Below are positions 1 to 7,695 of a stretch of DNA of 22,533 nt, one piece after another. A program made the position numbers and the translations under genes. A model generated the notes under the pieces. The model saw only the letters and a list, made by a program, of their open reading frames with translations, searched no databases and had not been told where the DNA came from. This DNA comes from Rikenellaceae bacterium (GTDB lineage: Bacteria > Bacteroidota > Bacteroidia > Bacteroidales > UBA932): NCBI GenBank assembly GCA_900767375.1, contig CAAFYX010000119.1, positions 1-22,533 on the forward strand, read 5' to 3'. The stretch's first letter is position 1. Each line of letters starts with the position of its first letter.

Positions 1-17
1 GGCATCTCTTCAATGAG

Positions 18-68
18 ATTGCGGATCTAGCCCGCAATGACGGGAAAGGTCATGCCCGCAATGACGGG
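18..68. repeat. REP-like palindromic intergenic repeat
   Basis: A 15-nt unit, GCCCGCAATGACGGG, occurs twice, at 30-44 and 54-68, with a 24-nt period. The first copy also forms a hairpin with the preceding bases: ATTGCGG (18-24) pairs with CCGCAAT (32-38). Each unit carries a small CCCG/CGGG dyad of its own. This resembles the short palindromic repeats scattered between genes in many bacterial chromosomes, but copy number elsewhere cannot be seen here. It may continue left of the window. No gene overlaps it. Confidence 0.5.
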
Positions 69-182
69 TATTTCATTTGTCCAAACGAATGAACGCAAAC
101 TGAGTTTGTTTACCGCGCTAAACAGTTGAAGACGCTAAACGAAACGTAGTCTAAAACATCCGCTAACCATGTCTGTTGTGTT

Positions 183-479
183 CATCCGTCCATACGGATG
201 CATCATTGCGATTACTTACCTGATGGAGGCAGTGCCGGTACTGCCCTTGTACGAGGATTGTGTCACGGGAGAAAGGGCAACGTCCTATCGTTAAGCTGTG
301 CCCGGAAAGATGCACCAGGGGTGCGTGAAGGATGGGGTGTGCGGGCACATACGGCCAAAAATGGACGTTGTGCCCGCAGCCACCACGCAGTGCGCCCGCA
401 GGAGGTGTCCAAGCAGGCGCAACAGAAATCTCCAAGCTGGACAGGCCGAAAATGAAAAAGCATTTTCCAGCCGATTTTT
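183..479 (+). ncRNA. Candidate structured RNA or long leader (hairpin-rich intergenic region)
   Basis: There is no convincing gene here, but at least six inverted repeats follow one another. They are 183-189/194-200 (7 bp, 4-nt loop); 228-233/240-245 (6 bp); 275-278/300-303 enclosing 279-282/289-292; 312-316/320-324 (5 bp); a long one with 340-349/369-378 (10 perfect bp), extended inward by 351-353/366-368 and outward by 336-339/381-384; and 391-396/416-421 (6 bp) enclosing 401-403/408-410. A terminator-like hairpin closes the series at 444-479. A weak promoter-like pair (TTTG at 76-79, TGAGTTTG at 101-108, 21-nt spacer) lies upstream. It could be an independent small RNA, a leader of the downstream glycosidase gene, or a mobile palindromic element. 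I recognise no known riboswitch, RNase P, tmRNA, SRP or 6S signature. Orientation is inferred only from the terminator. Confidence 0.3.
444..479 (+). terminator. Possible Rho-independent terminator
   Basis: GGC (444-446) and AAAATG (449-454) pair with CATTTT (461-466) and GCC (470-472) around a six-base loop, with small internal mismatches. The run ATTTTT follows at 474-479. The stem is A/T-rich and the T-run is short, so efficiency is uncertain. It sits about 80 nt before the glycosidase start and would end any transcript crossing the hairpin-rich region. Confidence 0.35.
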
Positions 480-510
480 GCGTTTCGTGACATGTTTTTT
501 ATTATTTTCG
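478..510 (+). promoter_or_regulatory. Possible promoter of the GH43 gene
   Basis: TTG at 478-480 and TATTTTCG at 503-510 are separated by 22 nt. This is one mismatch from the Bacteroidetes -7 element TAnnTTTG, with a -33-like TTG. It would give a leader of about 40 nt before the start codon at 558, with an A-rich stretch ahead of the start, as is common in this phylum. The fit is imperfect, and the -33 element overlaps the end of the putative terminator. Confidence 0.3.
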
Positions 511-557
511 CGTGACTGTTTATGCCAGTCTACAAAGAAAGATATAACATTGCATTT

Positions 558-2162
558 ATGAGAAGAAAGTCCATTCTTACTATGGTCTGTGCCGCAGCAC
601 TGGCTGCCGGCGCAAACGCCCAGAATCCATACCTTCCGATGTGGGAGTATATCCCTGACGGGGAACCTTACGTTTTCGAGGATCCCGACTGTCCGGGCAA
701 ATACAGAGTATATGTGTATGGATCGCACGACGATTTGATAGATACATACTGCGGACGCGACCAGGTGGTCTGGTCCGCTCCTGTGGGGGACCTTTCCGTA
801 TGGCGCTATGACGGCGTGATCTTCACTTCCGTGACAGATGCTGACGGCCAGCTTCTGAATCCCGAAGGTATCGGTGACATCCTCTATGCCCCTGACGTGG
901 CTGTGAAGACGGATGCTGACGGAAAAAAGAAATATTATCTTTATCCTAACAACCAGTCCGGCGGCAGAAATGGCCAGATAGCCGTGAGCGACCGTCCTGA
1001 CGGACCTTTCAAGGTCTGCAACTGGTCGAAGACGAATCCATCCCTCTCCGACGGAGTCCTTACCTTCGATCCGGGTGTGTTCGTGGATGATGACGGCAGG
1101 GTCTATGGATACTGGGGTTTTGAGAAATCGTTCGGCGCAGAGCTGGACCCCGAGACCATGGCTACGGTGAAGCCCGGCACTGAAATCGTCACCGATATGG
1201 TGTCCAACTGGTACCAGGAGGGAGTTTTCCGCTTCTTCGAGGCTTCTTCCATCAGAAAGATCGAGGACAAGTACGTCTTCATCTATTCCCGCAAGACAGC
1301 TGACGGGGAGTTCGGTCTCCCGGTCTCCAACTATACGCTGGCCTACGCCTACAGCGACCATCCGCTCGGCCCTTGGACCTACGGAGGAACGCTCGTCGAC
1401 TGCCGTGCCCGCGACATCGACGATAATGGCAATACCGTCATGACCGCCGTCCCTTATGGCAACACCCACGGTTCCATCTGCGAGATCAACGGCCAATGGT
1501 GGTGCTTCTACCACCGCCAGACCGGTCTCGACCAGTTCTCGCGCCAGGCCATGGTGGCTCCTGTCACCGTTTCCGTCGAGAAGGGACCTGGCGGAAAGGT
1601 CACCATCTCCGAGGCTGAGTACAATTCCGAGGGCTTCTGCACCGAAGGCTTGAACCCTCTGAACAAGTCCGCAGCAGGCTGGGCCTGCTGGTTCAAGTAC
1701 CCTAAGGGCAGCTCCGAGAAGTTCCCTGACTTCTGGTTCAGCGGCTCATACGTCAAGCCTACCCGCTTGAACGCCAATTCCTTCGAGGGACCGTTCAATC
1801 TCAAGCAGCCTTATTGCCCTGTAGTCAACAATACTTCAGGCTCCATCGTAGGGTACAAGTATTTCAATTTCGATGTACTAGGGAAGTGCGCATCATCGCG
1901 TCTTGTGATGCATATCAAGCCGGAAGGCGTGAACGGCAGCATCAGAGTCCTCGTCGGAGGCCCTGACACCGCACACGGCGGCAAAGTTATCGCGACTGCT
2001 GTTGTTCTTGCATCCGACCCTCAGGAGATCCAGAAGGTGAGCGTAATGACCGAAGGTCTGGCCGGAATCTCCGGCAAGCAGCCTCTCTTCTTCTCATTCG
2101 CCTCCACTGAGGAGGACAAGTCCATCTGCGAGCTCCACGACTTCCAGTTCGTCCTCGACTAG
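558..2162 (+). CDS. Secreted glycoside hydrolase family 43 protein with C-terminal CBM-like domain
   Basis: This 534-residue protein is probably an exported five-bladed beta-propeller glycosidase acting on arabinose- or xylose-containing glycans. The start at 558 is preferred over the in-frame ATG at 522 because it gives a clean signal peptide (MRRKS, hydrophobic stretch, cleavage near ANAQ at about residue 22). GH43 features are PDGEP near D34 (candidate general base), YAPDV at 110-114, FDPGVF at 170-175 (D171, pKa-tuning Asp), FFEAS at 226-230 (E228, candidate general acid) and GNTHGS at 301-306. Residues from about 430 to the end look like a CBM6-type beta-sandwich. I cannot assign a subfamily or substrate. 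It is a lone gene with no SusC/SusD pair beside it, and its stop lies 1 nt from the stop of the convergent metH. Confidence 0.85.
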   Translation: MRRKSILTMVCAAALAAGANAQNPYLPMWEYIPDGEPYVFEDPDCPGKYRVYVYGSHDDLIDTYCGRDQVVWSAPVGDLSVWRYDGVIFTSVTDADGQLLNPEGIGDILYAPDVAVKTDADGKKKYYLYPNNQSGGRNGQIAVSDRPDGPFKVCNWSKTNPSLSDGVLTFDPGVFVDDDGRVYGYWGFEKSFGAELDPETMATVKPGTEIVTDMVSNWYQEGVFRFFEASSIRKIEDKYVFIYSRKTADGEFGLPVSNYTLAYAYSDHPLGPWTYGGTLVDCRARDIDDNGNTVMTAVPYGNTHGSICEINGQWWCFYHRQTGLDQFSRQAMVAPVTVSVEKGPGGKVTISEAEYNSEGFCTEGLNPLNKSAAGWACWFKYPKGSSEKFPDFWFSGSYVKPTRLNANSFEGPFNLKQPYCPVVNNTSGSIVGYKYFNFDVLGKCASSRLVMHIKPEGVNGSIRVLVGGPDTAHGGKVIATAVVLASDPQEIQKVSVMTEGLAGISGKQPLFFSFASTEEDKSICELHDFQFVLD

Positions 2163-2163
2163 A

Positions 2164-5100
2164 TTACTGAAGAGGGGCGAGGAATAGAGCCTTCTCCGAA
2201 GGCGAGAAGCGGCGCTGGGCGGCATAGACGTCCAGCGCTTCTTTATTGACAGTGCGGATGTCGTGGTAGGCGGCGTCGCGGTGGGCGAGCACCAGGCCGC
2301 AGATGCTGGCTTCCGGAATCATCGCGCAGGAGTCGGTGAGTGTGATGCCCAGGGCCGGGTCGAGAAGGGCGAGTATGTCGCGCTTCAGGCTGTGGTCCGG
2401 ACAGCACGGGTAGCCCACTGCAGGATTGATAAGCTTGAAGCCTTCAGGGAGCATCTTGGCCCATCCGCTTCTGAGATATTCCGAGGCAGCCTCGGCGAGC
2501 GTGGCCGTGAGGGCGTGGAAGACAAGTTCGTTGGCGTCATCTGGAGCTGCGTCGGCCTTGATGGCGAATAGTCCCATCTGCGACTGTCCCTCTGACGGGA
2601 TGAAGTCGCAGAGGGAATGTCCTGATACAGAATCGCGCAGCATAGGGAACCTGAAACTTTCGCTCAGGATGGCGTTTCCGTCGGAGGAGCAGCTGAAGAA
2701 GCGTGCGTTGACAGTGGCGGATATGCCGCGGCTGCGGATGAAATCCAGCGCTTCGGCCTTGGTGGCTGTTGCGGCGGGGCTGCTGTATCGGTCCTGGCAG
2801 CAGGAGCAGCCGTCAGGCTTGATGCCGCACAGGCCGAAGAACAGCCTCCAGTCGAAATGCTTTTCCAGAACATCCCATCCGAGTGTGGTCAGAGGAATGT
2901 CCTGGAAAACATTTCCGCTAAGGAATCCCTCACGGTTTCCTTTCGCAGTGTCAATATTTTTGTTGTTAGTATGAGGTGCTTTTTGTGATGCCGCGCTGTG
3001 CAGCCCGCGCAGGCGGTCGTGTGCCTCCTTCTCGGAAGCCAGGAAAGCCTCCGGAGCGGTGATGTATTTCTTGGCCATCACTGCTGTGGACGAAGCGTCG
3101 GAGCCGTAGTGGACATTGGCATAGGCAGGGGAGAGCCTGACTGCGGTGTGGACCGCCGAGGCTGCCGCTCCTCCCACGAAGAGAGGGATGTCGAGCCCGC
3201 GCGCTGCCATCTCGCGGCAGATCTCCTCCATCCTGGCAAGGGAAGGGGTGATCAGGCCGCTGACGCCGATTATCGCCGCGCCGACCTCGGCGGCCTTGTC
3301 CAGCAGCACGCTGCAAGGGACCATCACGCCCAGGTCGATGATCTCGAATCCGCTGCACTGCAGGACTATGGAGGTGATGTTCTTTCCTATGTCGTGGACG
3401 TCTCCCTGGACGGTGGCGATGACGAACTTAGGCTTGCCGGAGCCTTCCTCGGCGCTGCCCATATAAGGCTGCAGGACGGTGACGGCGTTCCTCATTATCT
3501 TTGCAGACTTCACCACCTGGGGAAGGAACATCTTTCCTTCCGAGAACAGGCTGCCCACTCTCTCCATTCCGTCCATAAGCGGCCCCTCTATCACTGAAAC
3601 GGCTGTGCCAAGCTTTGCCAGACACTCCATCGTGTCTTCAGCCAGTCCGTCGGAAAGTCCCTTGACTACGTCTTCGCTGAGCCTTTCGCACGGGTCCTGA
3701 CTCCTCTCCGGGGCGGTCTGCTGACCGCCGGCTGCGGATGCTTCCTCCAGCATTTTCGATGCCATCTCCACGAGTCTGGAGGTGGCTTCCGCGTCAGTGT
3801 CGAAAATGACGTCCTCGACCGCCTTGCGAAGGTCGGGATCTATTTCGTCATATATCTGAAGCATCTGCGGGTTCACTATCGCCATATCCAGTCCCGCCTT
3901 TATCGCGTGGTAAAGGAATACTGAATGCATCGCCTCGCGCACGCGGTTGTTGCCGCGGAAGGCGAATGAAAGGTTCGATATTCCTCCCGAAGTCAGTGCT
4001 CCCGGAAGGTTATTCTTTATCCACTCGACGGCCCTGATGAAGTCGATGCCGAACTTCGAGTGCTCGGCGATGCCGGTGCCTATCGAGAGGACGTTCACGT
4101 CGAAAATTATATCGGTCGCAGGGATGCCTGCGGCTGTCAGGAGCCGGTAGCTCCTTTCGCAGATCCCTATCTTCCTTTCGAAGGTGACGGCCTGTCCCAG
4201 CTCATCGAAAGCCATTACGACCATCGCTGCACCGAATGACTTGATGGTAAGCGCCTTGCGTACGAACTCCTCTTCTCCTTCTTTAAGTGAAATGGAGTTC
4301 ACTATGCTCTTTCCCTGAACGTTTTTCAGACCCTCGACAATGGTCTCCCAGTGCGAAGAATCGATCATCACGGCTGCCTTCGCCACTGCCGGCTCCCCGG
4401 CGATGTGCCTGAGGAACACCCGCATCTTCTCGGACGGGTCCACCATCGGATCGTCCATGTTTATGTCAATGATATCGGCTCCGCCCTCCACCTGCGCGGC
4501 GGCGATGCTCAGCGCCTCGTCATACTTGCTCTCGGCGATGAGCCTGGCGAACTTCTTCGAGCCGGCGACGTTAGTGCGCTCGCCGATATTGGTGAAGTTC
4601 CTTTTCCTGTCAATCCTCACGGCCTCCAGCCCGCTCACGCACAGCCCTTCCTCCACGGAAGCGACGCGGCGGGGGGAGAGGGGGCGCAGCGCGTCGGCGA
4701 GCGCGCTGATGTGCTCCGGCGTAGTGCCGCAGCAGCCGCCGGCGATGTTCAGGATGCCGTCGGCTGCAAGGCCGCGGGCGATGTCCGCCATCAGCTCCGG
4801 GCTGTCATTGTAATTGCCGTTCTCGTCCGGGATGCCGGCGTTAGGGTAGTAGCTCAGGGCGTGGTGGCTGAAGCTGTAAATCTCACGCGCGAGCAGAGCC
4901 ATCTTCTCTGCGCCGAGGGCGCAGTTGATACCGAACGCCAGGAGGTTCGGGGTGTGCTCTATGGACCTGTAGAATGCTTCAAGGGTCTGTCCGGTAAGTG
5001 TCCTTCCGCTGAGGTCGGACACTGTGGCAGAGATGATTACGGGCAGCGGGTTGTTCAAAAGCTCCAAGGCTCGTACGCCTGCCTTGACATTCGCTGCATC

Positions 5101-5541
5101 GAAGGCTGTTTCGAATATGAAGAGATCGGCTCCGCCTTCCAGAAGGGCCTTCGCCTCCGCCTTGTAGCACTCGACGAAATCGTCGAAACCGTACTGCCTG
5201 TATGACGGGTCATCGGCATCGGAGGCAAGGGTCAGGGACTTGCCGGTAGGGCCGAGGCTTCCTGCCACCCAGACCTTCCTCGGGGCCCTGTCGGCCACTC
5301 TGCGCGCTGCCGCAGCGGACTCGAAAGCCGCCTTGCCGACAGCGGATGGAAGCTCTGAAGCATCGCATAAGGCAGCCTGGGATATGCTGTTGGTATTGAA
5401 CGTGTTGGTCGTTATGATGTCGGCTCCGGCATCGACGTATGCCTGAAGGGCTTCCTCTTCGGTCAAGCCCTTCTGCAGCATAGTGCCCATCGCACCGTCA
5501 AGGATCAGGATCCTGCTCTGTATCTCTTCGTATATTCCCAT
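2164..5541 (-). CDS. metH: Cobalamin-dependent methionine synthase with divergent activation domain
   Basis: It transfers the methyl group of 5-methyl-tetrahydrofolate to homocysteine via cobalamin. Domain order is complete: homocysteine-binding barrel with zinc ligands C207, C270 and C271 (same 63-residue spacing as E. coli C247/C310); pterin-binding barrel from about 310 to 590; B12 cap from about 620 to 695; B12-binding domain with DVHDIG (714-719, H716 the lower axial ligand) and TPS (765-767); and a C-terminal AdoMet/activation domain. At 1125 residues it is about 100 shorter than E. coli MetH. About 40 residues are missing before the zinc site, just after the DGAMGTM motif, and about 50 between the B12 domain and the GYPxCPxH motif. 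In that motif the usual AdoMet-binding Arg (E. coli R1134) is Asn1039; D979 and Y1092 are retained. A Cys cluster (C905, C912, C914, C915) is unusual. It is the last gene of the minus-strand operon, 1 nt after metF. Confidence 0.95.
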   Translation of the reverse strand: MGIYEEIQSRILILDGAMGTMLQKGLTEEEALQAYVDAGADIITTNTFNTNSISQAALCDASELPSAVGKAAFESAAAARRVADRAPRKVWVAGSLGPTGKSLTLASDADDPSYRQYGFDDFVECYKAEAKALLEGGADLFIFETAFDAANVKAGVRALELLNNPLPVIISATVSDLSGRTLTGQTLEAFYRSIEHTPNLLAFGINCALGAEKMALLAREIYSFSHHALSYYPNAGIPDENGNYNDSPELMADIARGLAADGILNIAGGCCGTTPEHISALADALRPLSPRRVASVEEGLCVSGLEAVRIDRKRNFTNIGERTNVAGSKKFARLIAESKYDEALSIAAAQVEGGADIIDINMDDPMVDPSEKMRVFLRHIAGEPAVAKAAVMIDSSHWETIVEGLKNVQGKSIVNSISLKEGEEEFVRKALTIKSFGAAMVVMAFDELGQAVTFERKIGICERSYRLLTAAGIPATDIIFDVNVLSIGTGIAEHSKFGIDFIRAVEWIKNNLPGALTSGGISNLSFAFRGNNRVREAMHSVFLYHAIKAGLDMAIVNPQMLQIYDEIDPDLRKAVEDVIFDTDAEATSRLVEMASKMLEEASAAGGQQTAPERSQDPCERLSEDVVKGLSDGLAEDTMECLAKLGTAVSVIEGPLMDGMERVGSLFSEGKMFLPQVVKSAKIMRNAVTVLQPYMGSAEEGSGKPKFVIATVQGDVHDIGKNITSIVLQCSGFEIIDLGVMVPCSVLLDKAAEVGAAIIGVSGLITPSLARMEEICREMAARGLDIPLFVGGAAASAVHTAVRLSPAYANVHYGSDASSTAVMAKKYITAPEAFLASEKEAHDRLRGLHSAASQKAPHTNNKNIDTAKGNREGFLSGNVFQDIPLTTLGWDVLEKHFDWRLFFGLCGIKPDGCSCCQDRYSSPAATATKAEALDFIRSRGISATVNARFFSCSSDGNAILSESFRFPMLRDSVSGHSLCDFIPSEGQSQMGLFAIKADAAPDDANELVFHALTATLAEAASEYLRSGWAKMLPEGFKLINPAVGYPCCPDHSLKRDILALLDPALGITLTDSCAMIPEASICGLVLAHRDAAYHDIRTVNKEALDVYAAQRRFSPSEKALFLAPLQ

Positions 5542-5542
5542 T

Positions 5543-6469
5543 CTAGAAGTGGCGCTTGAGGATCTGTACTATGTTGTCCGGGCGGCCCATCGTGTAGAAG
5601 TGGATGGCCGGGACACCGTGTGCGAGAAGGTCGGCGCACTGGGCGGAGCACCATTCCAGGCCGGCCTGGTAGCAGGCGGCCTTGTCGTCCTTGTGGTTCA
5701 TTATCTCGTCGACCAGCTCCTGGGGGATGTCGATGGAGAATGACTGCGGGAGCAGCTCGATGTGGCGGACGGTGGAAAGGGGCTTGAGGCCCGGGATTAT
5801 CGGGACATTGATGCCGGCTTCGCGGCATTTGTCGCGGAAGCGGTAGAAGACTTCATTGTCAAAGAACATCTGGGTGATGACGTAGTCGGCTCCGGCATCG
5901 ACCTTGCGCTTGAGGTTGGTGATGTCCGTGCCGAGGTTCGGGGCCTCGAAATGCTTTTCAGGGTAGGCTCCGACGCCGACGCAGAAGTCGGCGGATGCCT
6001 TGGACTCGAACTGCTTGATCGCGGCGACGAGTTCGTTGGCGTAGCGGTAGCCGCCTGGCTGCGGGGTGAAGCGTTTCTCTCCGAGGAGACTGTCTCCGCG
6101 GAGGGCGAGTATGTTGTTTACACCCAGGAACTTGAAGTTGTGGAGCTGGCTCTCGATGGAGTCGGCTGTGGCGCCTCCGCAGATCAGGTGCGGCACCACT
6201 TCCACCTTGAACTCGGACTGGATGGCGGCGCATACGGCGGTCTCGCTGATGCGGCGCTGTACGATGTGGCGGCTGAACGAGCCGCCGGCTTCCTCGCGGA
6301 ACTCGACCTCGTCGCGGTGGCAGGTTACGTTTATGTACGGAGGGTTGAACTCCAGGAATGGTCTGATGGAGTTCAGAAGCTCATCCTTGCGCACGCCGTT
6401 GAGGGGCGGCACGATCTCAAGCGAAGGGAATGGCTTCTTCTGGCTGTTGATTATGTCTATTATTTTCAT
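5543..6469 (-). CDS. metF: 5,10-methylenetetrahydrofolate reductase
   Basis: This cytosolic flavoprotein reduces methylene-THF to 5-methyl-THF, the methyl donor for the MetH encoded next to it. The 308-residue length is close to E. coli MetF (296). The TIM-barrel signatures are readable: SLEIVPP with E18 at the catalytic Glu position (E. coli E28), PHLICGGAT (93-101), ALRGD with D126 (E. coli D120), GVGAYPEKH (165-173), LKRKVDAGADYVITQMFFD (186-204), and HFYTMGR near the C-terminus. Its ATG overlaps the proA stop as ATGA (6466-6469) and its own stop is 1 nt from the metH start. Translational coupling with both neighbours is therefore likely. Confidence 0.97.
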   Translation of the reverse strand: MKIIDIINSQKKPFPSLEIVPPLNGVRKDELLNSIRPFLEFNPPYINVTCHRDEVEFREEAGGSFSRHIVQRRISETAVCAAIQSEFKVEVVPHLICGGATADSIESQLHNFKFLGVNNILALRGDSLLGEKRFTPQPGGYRYANELVAAIKQFESKASADFCVGVGAYPEKHFEAPNLGTDITNLKRKVDAGADYVITQMFFDNEVFYRFRDKCREAGINVPIIPGLKPLSTVRHIELLPQSFSIDIPQELVDEIMNHKDDKAACYQAGLEWCSAQCADLLAHGVPAIHFYTMGRPDNIVQILKRHF

Positions 6470-7695
6470 TTCCTTATCTGTCCGTTTCCTTCAATGAGCC
6501 ATTTGTAACTGGTTATCTCTTCCAGACCCATAGGACCTCTGGCGCCCAGTTTCTGGGTGCTGATGCCTATCTCCGCGCCGAGGCCGAACTGTGCGCCGTC
6601 GGTGAAGGAGGTCGGAGCATTGACGTAGACACAGGCGGCGTCGACTTCCTGCTGGAAGACGGCGGCGCTGGCAGGATCCTCGGTGACGATGGATTCGCTG
6701 TGTCCGGAGCCGTAAAGTGAAATGTGTTCTATGGCTTCCTCGAGGCTGTCCACTGTCCTGACGGACATCTTGTAGTCCATCCATTCGGTGCCGAAAGAGT
6801 CGGCCGTGGCATGCTCGAGCATTTTGTGCTTTCCTTCAAGATATGCGTACGAACGCTCGTCCGCATAGATGGTTACGTTGTCCATTTCAGACACCAGGGA
6901 CGGCAGGTCGGCGAGGCGGCTGGAGTGGATGATCAGGCAGTCGAGGGCGTTGCAGACGCTGACCCTCCTGGTCTTTGCGTTGGTGATGGTGCGGCGGCCT
7001 TTCTCCAGGTCGGCGGACGCGTCGAAGTAGGCGTCCACGACGCCGGCTCCGGTCTCGATGCAAGGGACCTTGGCATTGTCCCTGACGAAGCTGATGAGCC
7101 TGCGGCCTCCGCGCGGGATTACGAGGTCGACGTAGCCGACGGCCTCAAGGAGTTCCTTGACCGCTTCATGGGATGAAGGGGCGAGGTTGACGACATTCTG
7201 GTCGATGCCTTCCTCTTCAAGCACTTTCTTGATCAGCGCCACTGCGGCGGTGTTTGACGAGGAGGCGTCGCTGCCGCCCTTGAGGATGCAGGCGTTGCCG
7301 CTCTTGAAGCAGAGCGAGAAGACGTCGAAGGTGACGTTGGGGCGGGCCTCATAGACCACTCCTATCACTCCGAACGGGACGCTGACCTTCCTGAGGTGCA
7401 GTCCGTTAGGGAGGGTCCTTTCGGTCAGCACGCGGCCCAGCGGGCAGGGAAGTGTGGCGACGTTGCGCATGTCTGCGGCTATGCCCTTCAGCCTGTCTGA
7501 TGTAAGCTGGAGGCGGTCGTAGAGAGGATTGGACCTGTCCATCCTGGCGAGGTCTTCGGAGTTGGCGGCGAGAAGCGCCGCCTCCGAAGCCTCTATGGCA
7601 TCGGCCACCTTGTTCAGGACTGCGTTCCTCTGGGCATCGCTCAGGCGCTGGGCGGCCTTGGCTGCGTGTTTTGTCGCTTTCAGTATCTCTTTCAT
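6466..7695 (-). CDS. proA: Gamma-glutamyl phosphate reductase
   Basis: This NADPH-dependent enzyme reduces glutamyl-5-phosphate to glutamate-5-semialdehyde, the second step of proline synthesis. It has 409 residues, a normal length. Aldehyde-dehydrogenase-fold motifs are clear: YEARPNVTFD (115-124), LKGGSDASSSN (138-148), IPRGGRRLI (193-201), the catalytic Cys in VCNALD (C248), and the C-terminal APTSFTDGAQFGLGAEIGIS and ARGPMGLEE stretches. The region that reads HLDGICH in many ProA proteins is here an ETGAGVV-type variant (214-220). The start codon overlaps the stop of the upstream ProC-ProB gene as ATGA (7692-7695), so all three proline steps are translated as a coupled pair of ORFs. Confidence 0.97.
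   Translation of the reverse strand: MKEILKATKHAAKAAQRLSDAQRNAVLNKVADAIEASEAALLAANSEDLARMDRSNPLYDRLQLTSDRLKGIAADMRNVATLPCPLGRVLTERTLPNGLHLRKVSVPFGVIGVVYEARPNVTFDVFSLCFKSGNACILKGGSDASSSNTAAVALIKKVLEEEGIDQNVVNLAPSSHEAVKELLEAVGYVDLVIPRGGRRLISFVRDNAKVPCIETGAGVVDAYFDASADLEKGRRTITNAKTRRVSVCNALDCLIIHSSRLADLPSLVSEMDNVTIYADERSYAYLEGKHKMLEHATADSFGTEWMDYKMSVRTVDSLEEAIEHISLYGSGHSESIVTEDPASAAVFQQEVDAACVYVNAPTSFTDGAQFGLGAEIGISTQKLGARGPMGLEEITSYKWLIEGNGQIRK

Noticed and set aside
30..68. Possible start of a CRISPR array (two 15-nt direct repeats)
   Set aside because: Only two copies, a 9-nt gap between them, and no cas genes; palindromic REP-like repeat fits better.
169..294. A 41-codon plus-strand ORF with an ATG start and a moderately hydrophobic product
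   Set aside because: It has no recognisable family and no clear ribosome-binding or promoter context. It runs through several of the hairpins, which argues for structured RNA or chance rather than a gene.
210..440. Resemblance to TPP riboswitch (ACCTGAT) or RNase P RNA (ACAGAAA) core strings
   Set aside because: The partner motifs required by each class are missing, and neither fold can be built around the strings.
522..557. Upstream ATG at 522 as the start of the GH43 protein
   Set aside because: It adds 12 residues ahead of a clear signal peptide and would leave almost no leader after the likely promoter; 558 is better.
291..1514. A 407-codon open frame on the minus strand
   Set aside because: It lies mostly antisense to the well-supported GH43 gene, has no recognisable motifs, and is a by-product of GC-rich codon usage.
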